Notes: generated by a model from the letters alone, not told the origin. Positions 1-6,429 are shown, numbered from the stretch's first letter. The stretch: 12,808 nt of DNA from an uncultured Clostridia bacterium (GCA_947600345.1 CANQGC010000058.1:1-12808); one strand, 5' to 3'. Translations and numbers: made by a program.

Positions 1-579
1 CATGTTCAGCCCCGCCAGCGCCGCCAGCGCAAGCAGCGCAACGCCCAGCCGCTCCTGGAACATCAGCCGCGCGCGCCCGGGCCTGAGCGTCAGCGCGGAC
101 TTCAGAAACGGCGCGGCGGCCGCGGCGACGCCCGCGCAGGCCAGCGCCTGCAGCGAGGGCAGTATCTCCCCACCGCCGGAGATCATCGCGGGCAGCATCG
201 CGAACACCCCGGCGATGAAGGCGCAGCGCCCGTCGCCGCTCCACTTCCGGCCGGCGGGAATCAGCTCCAGCGCCAGCTCCGCCGCCAGCACCCCCGCGCA
301 GCCCAGCGCCGGGAGCAGCGGAATCTCCGTCAGCGGCAGCCGAAGCATACCCAGCAGGCAGCCCAGCACCAGCGCCCCGGCGCTCTCCCCCGCCGCCAGG
401 CCCGCCGCCATCATCGCCACCGCCAGCGGCGACGCCCGCAGGAGCAGCTCCGCCCGCATCGCCAGGAACATCAGGCCGCACACCGCCGCGGGCCGCAGCA
501 GGCTCCTCCCCAACTCCGCAACCGGGCGCAGCCGCGCCGAAACCCCCGCGTGCCGTCCAAAGGAAAGCGCTCTGAGCAT
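1..579 (-). CDS. spoIIE: Stage II sporulation protein E-like membrane region (3' end beyond window)
   Basis: Only the first 193 codons are in the window; the gene runs off the left edge. The start ATG (579-577) is preceded by GGGGAGG at 8 bases, and the reading frame is open to the edge. The protein is almost entirely hydrophobic, with about six or seven likely membrane helices (roughly residues 30-47, 50-78, 87-108, 120-134, 142-158 and 176-192). The arrangement resembles the N-terminal membrane half of SpoIIE: a helix pair around 'SPLAVAMMAAG' near residue 50 and an 'FQERLGVALL' segment near 174 entering another helix. In the family this half anchors a C-terminal PP2C phosphatase that dephosphorylates SpoIIAA in the forespore. 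The phosphatase domain is not visible, so the call rests on membrane pattern only; another polytopic membrane protein is possible. A GATAAT-like box (611-616, minus strand) could be the -10 element, without a clear -35. Confidence 0.55.
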   Translation of the reverse strand, partial: MLRALSFGRHAGVSARLRPVAELGRSLLRPAAVCGLMFLAMRAELLLRASPLAVAMMAAGLAAGESAGALVLGCLLGMLRLPLTEIPLLPALGCAGVLAAELALELIPAGRKWSGDGRCAFIAGVFAMLPAMISGGGEILPSLQALACAGVAAAAAPFLKSALTLRPGRARLMFQERLGVALLALAALAGLNM

Positions 580-771
580 AGTGAAAACCTCCCCTGTCAT
601 CGAAGTGGGAATTATCTATGTGCGCAAAACAGATGAAAGAACGGACGCTTTCAAAAATCCATCCACAAATCGAGGCGTGGGGGCCGGCGTCTGGTTCAGC
701 GGAAAGGGATTGGAATCCTCGAGCGGTGGCGGGATGGGTACGGCGGGCATATGCGGGAGGTTCGTTTGCTC

Positions 772-809
772 TTTTGGATTGGGAAGCCTTCCGGCTTCCC
801 AATCCAAAA
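772..809. repeat. Perfect 17-bp stem hairpin, loop TTCC
   Basis: The left arm TTTTGGATTGGGAAGCC (772-788) pairs perfectly with 793-809 around the 4-base loop TTCC. On either strand it ends in TTTT or AAAA, so it would look like an intrinsic terminator, but no gene reads into it. It is the longest uninterrupted stem of the array. Confidence 0.9.
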
Positions 810-820
810 CTCGCCTCGCG

Positions 821-890
821 CGGCCCGCGGTATGGGGGCGATGGGGCCTTGGTTCGCATTGCCTGGCAATAGTTTGGATACCGCGGGCCG
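821..890. repeat. 13-bp inverted repeat around a 44-base loop
   Basis: CGGCCCGCGGTAT (821-833) is the exact reverse complement of 878-890. The 44-base interior contains a small nested hairpin, ATTGCC-T-GGCAAT (859-871). As RNA this would form a long stem carrying an inner stem-loop. Confidence 0.8.
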
Positions 891-901
891 CTAGGTTTAC
901 G

Positions 902-997
902 CCGGGCTCCGCCCGGACCCGTTCTGGACTCTGTCCAGACCTGCTTAAGGGACTCTGTCCCTTAAGAATTCCTGCCAAAGGACCTGAGGTCCTTTGG
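902..997. repeat. Run of four tight hairpins with 3-base loops
   Basis: Four perfect hairpins follow one another with short spacers. They are CCGGGC-TCC-GCCCGG (902-916), TCTGGAC-TCT-GTCCAGA (923-939), CTTAAGGGAC-TCT-GTCCCTTAAG (944-966) and CCAAAGGACC-TGA-GGTCCTTTGG (975-997). The second and third share the core GGAC-TCT-GTCC, and the first resembles it (GGGC-TCC-GCCC). The outer stem sequences all differ. They look like members of one short-palindrome family rather than independent terminators, as none has a T-tract. Confidence 0.85.
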
Positions 998-1050
998 AAT
1001 CTCCCTTCTGCTGCCGCGTTCAGACCGGGCCCCCGTTCCCCAAAACGAAG

Positions 1051-1083
1051 ACCTCTGGCCCTCGGATCTATGGGGCCAGAGGT
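1051..1083. repeat. 11-bp stem hairpin, first tandem copy
   Basis: ACCTCTGGCCC (1051-1061) pairs with GGGCCAGAGGT (1073-1083) around the loop TCGGATCTATG. It is a diverged copy of the hairpin at 1122-1156: both share TGGCC, an ATCTA in the loop, GGGGCC on the right side, and similar flanks downstream. Confidence 0.85.
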
Positions 1084-1121
1084 CGTGCCTCGCACCAACG
1101 CCCCTTCAGAAACGCACCGCA

Positions 1122-1156
1122 GGACTTTGGCCCCATAATCTACGGGGCCAAAGTCC
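1122..1156. repeat. 13-bp stem hairpin, second tandem copy
   Basis: GGACTTTGGCCCC (1122-1134) pairs perfectly with GGGGCCAAAGTCC (1144-1156) around the 9-base loop ATAATCTAC. Compared with the copy at 1051-1083, CTCTGG/CCAGAG has become CTTTGG/CCAAAG, a change on both sides of the stem that keeps the pairing. Confidence 0.85.
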
Positions 1157-1183
1157 GTCGCCTCAGCGCGGCAGCAGATGGCC

Positions 1184-1198
1184 GGCGGCCCCGCCGCC
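1184..1198. repeat. Short GC hairpin ending the array
   Basis: GGCGGC-CCC-GCCGCC forms a 6-bp stem with a 3-base loop. In this GC-rich background a stem this short could arise by chance, so it is the weakest member of the array. Confidence 0.5.
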
Positions 1199-1218
1199 AT
1201 GTATAGATTCGGAAAAAG

Positions 1219-1238
1219 TGGCAAGAATGAACTTGCCA
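1219..1238 (+). promoter_or_regulatory. Small leader hairpin upstream of the DUF378 gene
   Basis: TGGCAAG-AATGAA-CTTGCCA makes a 7-bp stem 37 bases before the start codon of the small membrane protein gene. TATAGA at about 1202-1207 could be its -10 box, but I see no matching -35. A role in the leader is possible but not shown. Confidence 0.4.
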
Positions 1239-1275
1239 TGCGGAGAACCGCAGGATGAAAAGGAGGAAGCGAACT

Positions 1276-1497
1276 ATGTTGGATCGGACTTCACTGATTT
1301 TGACGATCATCGGCGGCATCAACTGGCTGCTGGTGGGACTGTTCCAGTTCGACCTGGTGGCCTACATCTGCGGCGGCCAGACGGCGGTGATCAGCCGCGT
1401 GATCTATACGATCGTGGGCATCGCGTCGCTGTGGTGCATCTCGCTGCTGTTCCGCGAGCGCCACGACGAGGCCGAAAGCGCCGCCGCCCGCAGCTGA
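1276..1497 (+). CDS. DUF378 family small membrane protein
   Basis: A 73-residue protein with two membrane helices (about residues 5-27 and 37-60) and a charged C-terminal tail rich in Glu, Arg and Ala. The features 'IIGGINWLLVGLFQFDLV' and, later, 'RVIYTIVGIASL' are the hallmark of DUF378 proteins (B. subtilis YuzA relatives), whose function is not known. The ATG at 1276 is chosen because AGGAGG lies 9 bases upstream; an in-frame ATG at 1255 has no such site and would add a very basic peptide. The gene is monocistronic, preceded by the hairpin array and followed by a bidirectional terminator. Confidence 0.85.
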   Translation: MLDRTSLILTIIGGINWLLVGLFQFDLVAYICGGQTAVISRVIYTIVGIASLWCISLLFRERHDEAESAAARS

Positions 1498-1503
1498 AGT
1501 AAA

Positions 1504-1533
1504 GAGGAGGGGCCGAACCCCCTCCTCCTTCTT
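1504..1533. terminator. Bidirectional terminator between convergent genes
   Basis: GAGGAGGGG (1504-1512) pairs with CCCCTCCTC (1519-1527) around a 6-base loop, followed by CTTCTT on the plus strand and TTTACTT on the minus strand. It lies 7 bases after the DUF378 stop and downstream of the convergent sigma-like gene, so it probably serves both. A second small hairpin GCGGC-TT-GCCGC lies at 1554-1565. Confidence 0.7.
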
Positions 1534-1596
1534 CGCCCAAAGAACCAAAGCACGCGGCTTGCCGCTCTTTCGAATGCGCCCCTCGTCCCCCAGAGC

Positions 1597-2478
1597 TCAC
1601 GCCTCCCCGGAAAACGCCCTCCATTTCTCCCTCACCTTTCTCCCCAGCCGGTAGATGCCCACCTTCTCCAAACGCAGGCACCGCTCGACCTCGTCCAAGG
1701 GACAGCCCGACTCCAGCAACAGAATCAGATCCTGCTCCTCCTGCGATAGCCGCGCCCGGAACTGTTCCCACATGATGCGATCCTCCGCCCGCGCAAGCCC
1801 ATCGCCGTCATCCCCGGGAAGCAGGTCGTACAGGGAAAAGCCATCCTCGCCATTTCCTAGCGGCTGATCCAGAGAGCGGTCACGGTATGCCGCTACGTAC
1901 CGCTTGTTCTCCCGCGCCAGACAGGCGCGCACCTCCCGCACCAGATACCTTCCCATATCCCCGTAGCGCGACTGATATTTGCGCACAGCTTCGCAAAAAG
2001 CTTCCGTCACGAAGGCTCGCCTCTCCTCCGGGGGGATCGTCTTGCCGTGCTGGGCCACCGCGTCCGGAATGACGTTTGGATAGATGGCCATCACCTGTTC
2101 GACGTCATATTGCCGCCCTCCCTTGGCCCCCTGCTGCACGGTCCGCCGGGGATAAGGCTTGCCCAGCCAGCACTCCTCCTCGCTGTCGTAGCTCAGCCGG
2201 AATGACAGCGGCAGCTTCAGCCCCAGGCCGGTCAGATCCGCGGGCAGCTCATCCAACAGAAAAGCGCCGCTGCGCGGCCAGGAAAAGCCCTCCTCGCCGC
2301 CCGCCATGACGGCCAGCGTCCGTTGCTTCGGGTCAAAGCCGATCTGGATGCGCTTCGGCAGCTTCTCCCGAAATGCCCGTCCAATGTGCATTACGCCGTC
2401 AGCCCCGATGGAAAGCCAGTCGCTCTTCCTTCCGTCATGCCTCCTGTACCACTTGAACGCGTATCTCTTTGTCTTCAT
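1597..2478 (-). CDS. Sigma-factor-like regulator with an unrecognised N-terminal domain
   Basis: A 293-residue protein. Residues 150-205 look like sigma-70 region 2: an alpha-helical 'AFCEAVRKYQSRYGDMGRYL' stretch, 'REVRACL' and then 'RSLDQPL'. 'LYDLLPGDD' follows near 216, as in sigma proteins between regions 2 and 4. Residues 240-288 resemble a region 4 helix-turn-helix ('LSQEEQDLILLLESGCPLDEVERCL'-type spacing, split here by its conserved positions). Residues 1-110 form a separate domain I do not recognise, with 'LSIGADGVMHIGRAFREKL', 'IQIGFDP' and 'LKLPLSFRL'; its start is loosely reminiscent of swapped-hairpin (AbrB-like) DNA-binding folds, which is only a guess. The ATG at 2478 has AGGAGG 7 bases upstream and is preferred over the ATG at 2496. 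The gene stands alone. It could direct RNA polymerase or act as a DNA-binding regulator; targets are unknown. Confidence 0.65.
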   Translation of the reverse strand: MKTKRYAFKWYRRHDGRKSDWLSIGADGVMHIGRAFREKLPKRIQIGFDPKQRTLAVMAGGEEGFSWPRSGAFLLDELPADLTGLGLKLPLSFRLSYDSEEECWLGKPYPRRTVQQGAKGGRQYDVEQVMAIYPNVIPDAVAQHGKTIPPEERRAFVTEAFCEAVRKYQSRYGDMGRYLVREVRACLARENKRYVAAYRDRSLDQPLGNGEDGFSLYDLLPGDDGDGLARAEDRIMWEQFRARLSQEEQDLILLLESGCPLDEVERCLRLEKVGIYRLGRKVREKWRAFSGEA

Positions 2479-2507
2479 GGGGGTACCTCCTCGCATTATT
2501 TTCCCCC

Positions 2508-2538
2508 ATTATATCTCATCACAAAAAACAACCCACAA
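2508..2538 (-). promoter_or_regulatory. Promoter of the sigma-like gene
   Basis: The minus strand has a perfect TATAAT (2513-2508), 29 bases before the start codon. The best -35 is TTGTGG (2538-2533) at a wide spacing of 19, so the -10 is clear and the -35 weak. Confidence 0.6.
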
Positions 2539-2570
2539 GCGTCCGGTTATGGTACCCGCGCATCAAAAGT

Positions 2571-2602
2571 GGAGGCGGAAGGCAGGCAAGCCTTCCGCCT
2601 CC
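2571..2602 (-). terminator. Terminator downstream of the DUF1847 gene
   Basis: GGAGGCGGAAGG (2571-2582) pairs perfectly with CCTTCCGCCTCC (2591-2602), a 12-bp stem with an 8-base loop. On the minus strand it is followed by ACTTTTG. It lies about 100 bases after the DUF1847 stop. A further 8-bp hairpin (CCGCAATC-CGT-GATTGCGG, 2634-2652) lies between the two. Confidence 0.65.
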
Positions 2603-2704
2603 GGTTGAGGGTTGAGAGAGGTTGTTGCGTACTCCGCAATCCGTGATTGCGGCAGCAGTTGATTGAATAGCCGCCGAAGGGGATCCGGCGCGCGGCTTCC
2701 GTTC

Positions 2705-3325
2705 TCAGAGAATGCGATCCTTGAAGTATCCCTCGGCGCAGTAGAGCGCGGCGGCGGGGCTGTGGCCGGTCACCCGGTCCTTGGCGACGAGCGTGGTGAC
2801 CAGCGCGTCGGAGTACTTGTAGAACAGGGAGTCGTGGCCCACGCAGAGGCCCAGCGCGATGTTGAACTGGGTGTGCTGCTCGTTCAGCAGCAGCGCCTGG
2901 GCGATGGGGTTGCACATGGGCTCGAACTGCCCCGGGTGAATCTTGTGCGCCTCCGGAATGCCCGCGGCGGTCTTGTCCACGCCGCCGGTCTTGCAGATGA
3001 CGGAGACCACCTCCAGCCCCGCCCGGCGCAGGAGATCGTCCATCACCTTGGCTTCCTTCCGAAGCCCCCGGCAGAAGGCCAGGCCGACCCTTCGATAGCC
3101 CATCCGGAGGCAGAGCTGGATGGTTTCTTTCACCCGGGGCCACTGGCAGTAGCCCAGCGCCTCCAGCTCGGAGGCGGTGACGTAGAAGTCCCGATTCTCC
3201 GGCAGCCGGTAGTTCTCCAGTGCATTCTCCATCAGGTCTTCGTTGCGCATGGGGCAATTCCTGGGCAGTTTCTCCGGCTCCGCCTGTCCGCAGGCTTGAA
3301 CCGCACATTGGGCGCAGGTATACAT
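2705..3325 (-). CDS. DUF1847 family cysteine-rich protein
   Basis: A 206-residue soluble protein recognised as DUF1847, often annotated as a predicted metal-binding protein of anaerobes. The N-terminus has Cys4, Cys7, Cys12 and Cys24 (CAQC, AC, NCP), a likely metal or Fe-S site. Further conserved-looking cysteines are Cys85 ('GLAFCRGL'), Cys111, Cys138 ('PMCNPIAQA') and Cys161 ('GLCVGHD'). Biochemical function is not established for the family. The ATG at 3325 follows AGGGAG at 8 bases. It has its own strong promoter (3355-3383) immediately after the terminator of the tartrate operon and its own terminator, so it is probably transcribed alone. Confidence 0.85.
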   Translation of the reverse strand: MYTCAQCAVQACGQAEPEKLPRNCPMRNEDLMENALENYRLPENRDFYVTASELEALGYCQWPRVKETIQLCLRMGYRRVGLAFCRGLRKEAKVMDDLLRRAGLEVVSVICKTGGVDKTAAGIPEAHKIHPGQFEPMCNPIAQALLLNEQHTQFNIALGLCVGHDSLFYKYSDALVTTLVAKDRVTGHSPAAALYCAEGYFKDRIL

Positions 3326-3354
3326 GGCGCTCGCTCCCTTCGGTATTTGCCCCT

Positions 3355-3383
3355 ATTATGACTCCCCACACGGCGGCTGTCAA
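3355..3383 (-). promoter_or_regulatory. Sigma-A-type promoter of the DUF1847 gene
   Basis: On the minus strand TTGACA (3383-3378) is followed after exactly 17 bases by CATAAT (3360-3355). The start codon lies 29 bases beyond. This is a near-consensus housekeeping promoter. Confidence 0.8.
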
Positions 3384-3406
3384 GCGGGAAGCGTTCGCGA
3401 GGAAGG

Positions 3407-3436
3407 AAGCGGCGGGAGATTTCGCGCCCGCCGCTT
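3407..3436 (-). terminator. Probable terminator of the tartrate operon
   Basis: AAGCGGCGGG (3407-3416) pairs with CCCGCCGCTT (3427-3436) around a 10-base loop, 26 bases after the ttdB stop. On the minus strand the tail is CCTTCCTC, which is only moderately T-rich, so the hairpin is clear and its terminator activity likely but not certain. Confidence 0.6.
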
Positions 3437-3462
3437 TGATTATGAGGCTGTTTTGAATAGGC

Positions 3463-4095
3463 TCACTTGATGAAGCTGACGTGCTTGCAGATCTCCGCCA
3501 CGGCGGCGTCCTTCTTCTCGTTGAAGATGACCTTGTTCTCCTCGAACATGTTCCGCCCCTGGCTGTCGATGGAGACGATCAGCGGGCCGAACTCCCTGAC
3601 CTTGCAGCACCAGAGGGTCTCGGGCATGCCCAGCTCGTCCCAGTGGTGCTCGGCGATGCGCTCCACCTCGGTGGCGGCCACGACGGCGCAGCCGGCGGGG
3701 AACACGCAGTGGATGGCGCCGAACTCCTTGCAGGCCCGCTCGGTGTTGGGGCCCATGCCGCCCTTGCCCACGATCACGCGGACGCCGGTGGCCTTGGTGA
3801 ACTCATACTCGAACTTCTCCATGCGCATGGAGGTGGTGGGGCCCACGGACACCATCTCGTAGGCGTCCTCCTTGCCCTCGATGGGGCGGACGATGGGACC
3901 GGCGTGGAAGATGGCCTTGCCCCGGATGTCGTAGGGCAGCGCCCTTCCGCCCTCCACCAGGCGGCGGTGCGCCACGTCGCGGCAGGTCATGAGATCGCCG
4001 TCCAGCCAGACGATGTCGCCGATCTTGATGTCGGCCAGGTCCTCCGCGGAGATGGGCGTTACGAGGACTTTCTTTCCATTTCTGATTTCTACCAT
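3463..4095 (-). CDS. ttdB: L(+)-tartrate dehydratase, beta subunit
   Basis: 210 residues, close to the roughly 200 of E. coli TtdB, which it resembles along its length. Shared features are 'TPISAEDLADIKIGD' at 13-27, 'CRDVAHRRL' at 38-46, 'AIFHAGPIVRP' at 61-71, 'VSVGPTTSMRME' at 82-93, 'VGKGGMGP' at 109-116 and 'FPAGCAVVAATEVE' at 132-145. It is the swivelling C-terminal domain of class I (Fe-S) hydro-lyases and completes the active site on the alpha subunit. Together they dehydrate L(+)-tartrate to oxaloacetate in the cytoplasm. The start overlaps the ttdA stop by one base (TAATG), so translation is probably coupled; GGGGGTG lies upstream. Two-subunit class I fumarases are close relatives and the alternative reading, though residue patterns favour tartrate dehydratase. 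Confidence 0.85.
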   Translation of the reverse strand: MVEIRNGKKVLVTPISAEDLADIKIGDIVWLDGDLMTCRDVAHRRLVEGGRALPYDIRGKAIFHAGPIVRPIEGKEDAYEMVSVGPTTSMRMEKFEYEFTKATGVRVIVGKGGMGPNTERACKEFGAIHCVFPAGCAVVAATEVERIAEHHWDELGMPETLWCCKVREFGPLIVSIDSQGRNMFEENKVIFNEKKDAAVAEICKHVSFIK

Positions 4096-4994
4096 TACAG
4101 CTGCACCCCCGAATGTGTCGTTACAGTGGCGTTCAGGTCCTTGTCGAAGATCACGTGGCCGCGGCGGTGGGACCAGCAGCCCACGTTCACGGCGACGCCG
4201 ATCGTGGAGGGATGGCGGGCGGTGTTCTCGATGTGCACGCCCATGACGGAGTACTTGCCGCTCATGCCCTGCGGGCCCAGGCCGATGGCGTTGATGCCGT
4301 CCTCCAGCAGCTTCTCCATCGCGGCGGCGCGCTCGTTGGGATTGTGGCTGCCCAGGGGGCGCATCAGGGCCTTCTTGGACAGCAGCGCCGCGGTCTCCAC
4401 GCTGGTGGCCACGCCCACGCCCACCAGCAGCGGCGGGCAGGCGTTCAGGCCGTAGCTGGTCATCTGATCCATCACGAACTGGGTGACGCCCTCGTAGCCC
4501 GCGCCGGGCATGAGCACCATCGCCTTGCCGGGCAGCGTGCAGCCGCCGCCGGCCATGTAGGCGTAGATCTCGCAGTGGTCGTCGTCGGGCACGATGTCCC
4601 AGAAGACGGTAGGCGTTCCCTTGCCCACGTTGCGCTTGGTGTTGTACTCGTCAAAGGTCTCCACGCTGTTGTGGCGCAGCGGCGTGGCGAAGGTGGCCTT
4701 GACCACGGCCTCCTTCAGCAGCGCCTCCAGCTCGCCCATCAGGGGGAAGTGGACGCCGCACTTGACCCAGAACTGCAGCACGCCGGTGTCCTGGCAGCTG
4801 GGGCGGTTCAGTGCCACCGCCTGCTCCTGGTTCTTGAACATGGTGTCGTAGATGGTCTTCGCCAGCGGGCTGGTCTCCTTCTCCCGGAGCTCAGAGAGCT
4901 TGGCGATGATGTCGTCGGGCAGCTTGATGCCGATGTAGCCGACGAACTTGGCCATCTTGTCGGTCATCAGCTGTACACTTTCCGCTTTGGTCAT
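4095..4994 (-). CDS. ttdA: L(+)-tartrate dehydratase, alpha (Fe-S) subunit
   Basis: 299 residues against about 303 in E. coli TtdA, with matching landmarks: 'LNRPSCQDTG' at 62-71, 'TPLRHNSVE' at 104-112, 'YMAGGGCTLPGK' at 146-157, 'NACPPLLVGVGVATSVETAA' at 184-203 and 'SVMGVHIENTARHPSTIG' at 249-266. The subunit carries the oxygen-sensitive [4Fe-4S] cluster; Cys67, Cys186 and Cys273 are the likely ligands by analogy with class I fumarases. AGGAGG lies 7 bases before the ATG. It follows the permease gene by 53 bases and overlaps ttdB by one base, so the three genes form an operon for uptake and dehydration of tartrate. An Fe-S enzyme of this type fits an anaerobe. Confidence 0.88.
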   Translation of the reverse strand: MTKAESVQLMTDKMAKFVGYIGIKLPDDIIAKLSELREKETSPLAKTIYDTMFKNQEQAVALNRPSCQDTGVLQFWVKCGVHFPLMGELEALLKEAVVKATFATPLRHNSVETFDEYNTKRNVGKGTPTVFWDIVPDDDHCEIYAYMAGGGCTLPGKAMVLMPGAGYEGVTQFVMDQMTSYGLNACPPLLVGVGVATSVETAALLSKKALMRPLGSHNPNERAAAMEKLLEDGINAIGLGPQGMSGKYSVMGVHIENTARHPSTIGVAVNVGCWSHRRGHVIFDKDLNATVTTHSGVQL

Positions 4995-5047
4995 GGATAA
5001 ACCTCCTTATTGTATTTGGATTGCTATGGAGCCTTGGAAATCACAGG

Positions 5048-6307
5048 TCAGGGGAAGAACGGGTAGAGGATCGGCAGCAGCACCATGCAGATCACGAAGG
5101 ACACCGCGATCAGCGGCAGGCCGGACTTCACATAGTCGTTGAACTTGTATCCGCCCAGGCCGACGACCATGGTGTTGGCCGGCATGCCGATGGGCGTGGC
5201 GTAGGCGCAGGAACAGGAGATGACGGTGGCGATGATCATCGAGCGGGGATCGGCGCCCAGGCTCTGCGCCAGGGAGACGGCGATGGGCACCATCAGCGCT
5301 GTGGTGGCGGTGTTGGACATGAAGTTGGTCAGCACGCAGCCCACCACGAATATGACCAGCAGCAGGATCGTGGGATTGGGATGCTCGCCCAGCGCGCCCA
5401 CGATGGTGTCGGCGATCAGCGTGCCGGCGCCGGTGGTCTCCAGCGCCTTGGCCAGGGCCAGCGAGCCGCCGAAGAGCAGCACCACCTTCAGGTCGATGGA
5501 CTGGAGCGCCGCCTTCTCGCTGATGACGCCGGTGAGCACCAGGAAGGCCGCGCCGACGCAGGCGGACACCTGCAGGGCGATGCCGATTTGCTCCTCGAAT
5601 ATCATGGCAAGAATCACCACGATCAGCACGACCAGCGAGGTGATTTGCTTCCACCGGGGCACGCTGCTGTAGTCGGCCTGGGCGTCGGCCTGGCCTTCGC
5701 CCTTGGTGTCGGGCAGAAACTTGTAGCCGATGACGGCGAAGTACAGTATGCCGAAGACCAGCATGGGGCCGCCCACGGAGAGGTACTCGAAGAAGCCGGT
5801 CTGCATGCCCAGATCCTTCATGGCGTTGATGCCCATCAGGTTGCCGGGCGCGCCGATGATGGAGAGATTGCCGCCCAGCGCCGCGGCGAACACCAGCGGC
5901 ATCAGCAGCTTGCCGCGGGAGTAGCCGGACTCGTCGGCGATGCCGCACACCACCGGGATCAGCACGGCCGCGGTGCCGGTGTTGGACAGGAAGCCGGACA
6001 TGACGCCCACGATGACCATGATGGCCACGATCAGCACGCGCTCACTCTTGGCGAACCTGGTGACGATGCCGCCGATCTTGTTGGCCATGCCGGTCTCAAA
6101 CAGCGCCTGGCCCACGACGAACATGCCCACGCAGAGGATTACGTTGCTGTTGACATAGCCTGCGAATGTGTCGGACGCGCCCAGCACGCCGGTGACGTTC
6201 AGGCCGATGGCCACGATGGTGGCGGTGAGCCCCAGGGGAATCTTTTCCAGTATGAACATCACGATGGCGAAGGCCAGGAACAGCAGTGTGATGGTTGTCG
6301 GTGACAT
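5048..6307 (-). CDS. SLC13 (DASS) family di/tricarboxylate permease
   Basis: 419 residues with about eleven membrane helices and two re-entrant Ser-Asn-Thr motifs, 'LSNTGTAAVLIP' (S108-N109-T110) and 'MSNTATTALMVP' (S331-N332-T333). These pairs bind substrate carboxylates and sodium in the family. 'GGNLSIIGAPGNL' near 145-157 and 'AYATPIGMPANTMV' near 368-381 are also typical. The hydrophilic loop at about 200-220 separates the two halves. A RBS, AGAGGAG, lies 7 bases before the ATG. It is the first gene of the operon with ttdA and ttdB, so its substrate is probably tartrate or a similar C4 dicarboxylate, by sodium symport or exchange. It does the job of TtdT in E. coli. The exact substrate cannot be read from the sequence. 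Confidence 0.85.
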   Translation of the reverse strand: MSPTTITLLFLAFAIVMFILEKIPLGLTATIVAIGLNVTGVLGASDTFAGYVNSNVILCVGMFVVGQALFETGMANKIGGIVTRFAKSERVLIVAIMVIVGVMSGFLSNTGTAAVLIPVVCGIADESGYSRGKLLMPLVFAAALGGNLSIIGAPGNLMGINAMKDLGMQTGFFEYLSVGGPMLVFGILYFAVIGYKFLPDTKGEGQADAQADYSSVPRWKQITSLVVLIVVILAMIFEEQIGIALQVSACVGAAFLVLTGVISEKAALQSIDLKVVLLFGGSLALAKALETTGAGTLIADTIVGALGEHPNPTILLLVIFVVGCVLTNFMSNTATTALMVPIAVSLAQSLGADPRSMIIATVISCSCAYATPIGMPANTMVVGLGGYKFNDYVKSGLPLIAVSFVICMVLLPILYPFFP

Positions 6308-6358
6308 GATGATCTCCTCTCTCTAATTTTCGCATCGGCCAATGCTTATCTTACCTGC

Positions 6359-6387
6359 ATCATACCACCGAACAGCTCATTTGTAAA
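6359..6387 (-). promoter_or_regulatory. Promoter of the permease-ttdA-ttdB operon
   Basis: On the minus strand TTTACA (6387-6382) is followed after exactly 17 bases by TATGAT (6364-6359). The permease start codon lies about 51 bases downstream. The -35 sits directly beside the dyad at 6390-6429, the usual arrangement for LysR activation. Confidence 0.75.
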
Positions 6388-6389
6388 AT

Positions 6390-6429
6390 TGATATATTTT
6401 GTATATACATAAAAATAATTTATATATCA
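6390..6429. promoter_or_regulatory. Probable LysR operator in an AT-rich island
   Basis: TGATATAT (6390-6397) and its exact reverse complement ATATATCA (6422-6429) frame a 24-base AT-rich centre that also contains the palindrome GTATATAC (6401-6408). The dyad lies between two divergent promoters, centred about 57 bases before the expected permease transcript start, and touches the -35 of the LysR gene. LysR-type regulators bind such AT-rich T-N11-A-type dyads, both activating the target operon and repressing themselves. The exact contact bases are inferred. Confidence 0.6.

Larger units (their letters stand above)
580..1275. other. 696-base divergent intergenic region holding a hairpin array
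   Basis: This gap lies between the starts of two divergent genes. I see no credible coding sequence in it: the frames open across it lack ribosome binding sites and run straight through the perfect inverted repeats. From 772 to 1198 it holds at least nine inverted repeats, described in separate entries. The stretch 600-771 has no recognised element apart from a possible spoIIE promoter near 611-616. Because both flanking genes start here and point away, the hairpins are not terminators of either gene. Confidence 0.8.

Noticed and set aside
2..1138. A 378-codon plus-strand open frame over the left edge
   Set aside because: It is antisense to the SpoIIE-like gene, rich in Ala/Ser/Pro as expected of a GC-rich shadow frame, has no ribosome binding site and reads through the hairpin array.
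772..1198. CRISPR array
   Set aside because: The units are palindromes of different sequence and length without uniform repeats or equal spacers, and no cas gene is present.
616..1239. A 207-codon minus-strand open frame in the hairpin region
   Set aside because: It covers the perfect inverted repeats, has no recognisable domain and no good ribosome binding site; the repeats explain the sequence better.
2494..2496. Upstream ATG for the sigma-like gene
   Set aside because: It lies within a few bases of the expected transcript start and has only a weak GGGGGA site, while AGGAGG is ideally placed for the ATG at 2478.
5021..6304. A 427-codon plus-strand open frame opposite the permease
   Set aside because: His/Ala/Gly/Gln-rich low-complexity translation antisense to a clear SLC13 permease; a codon-bias shadow.
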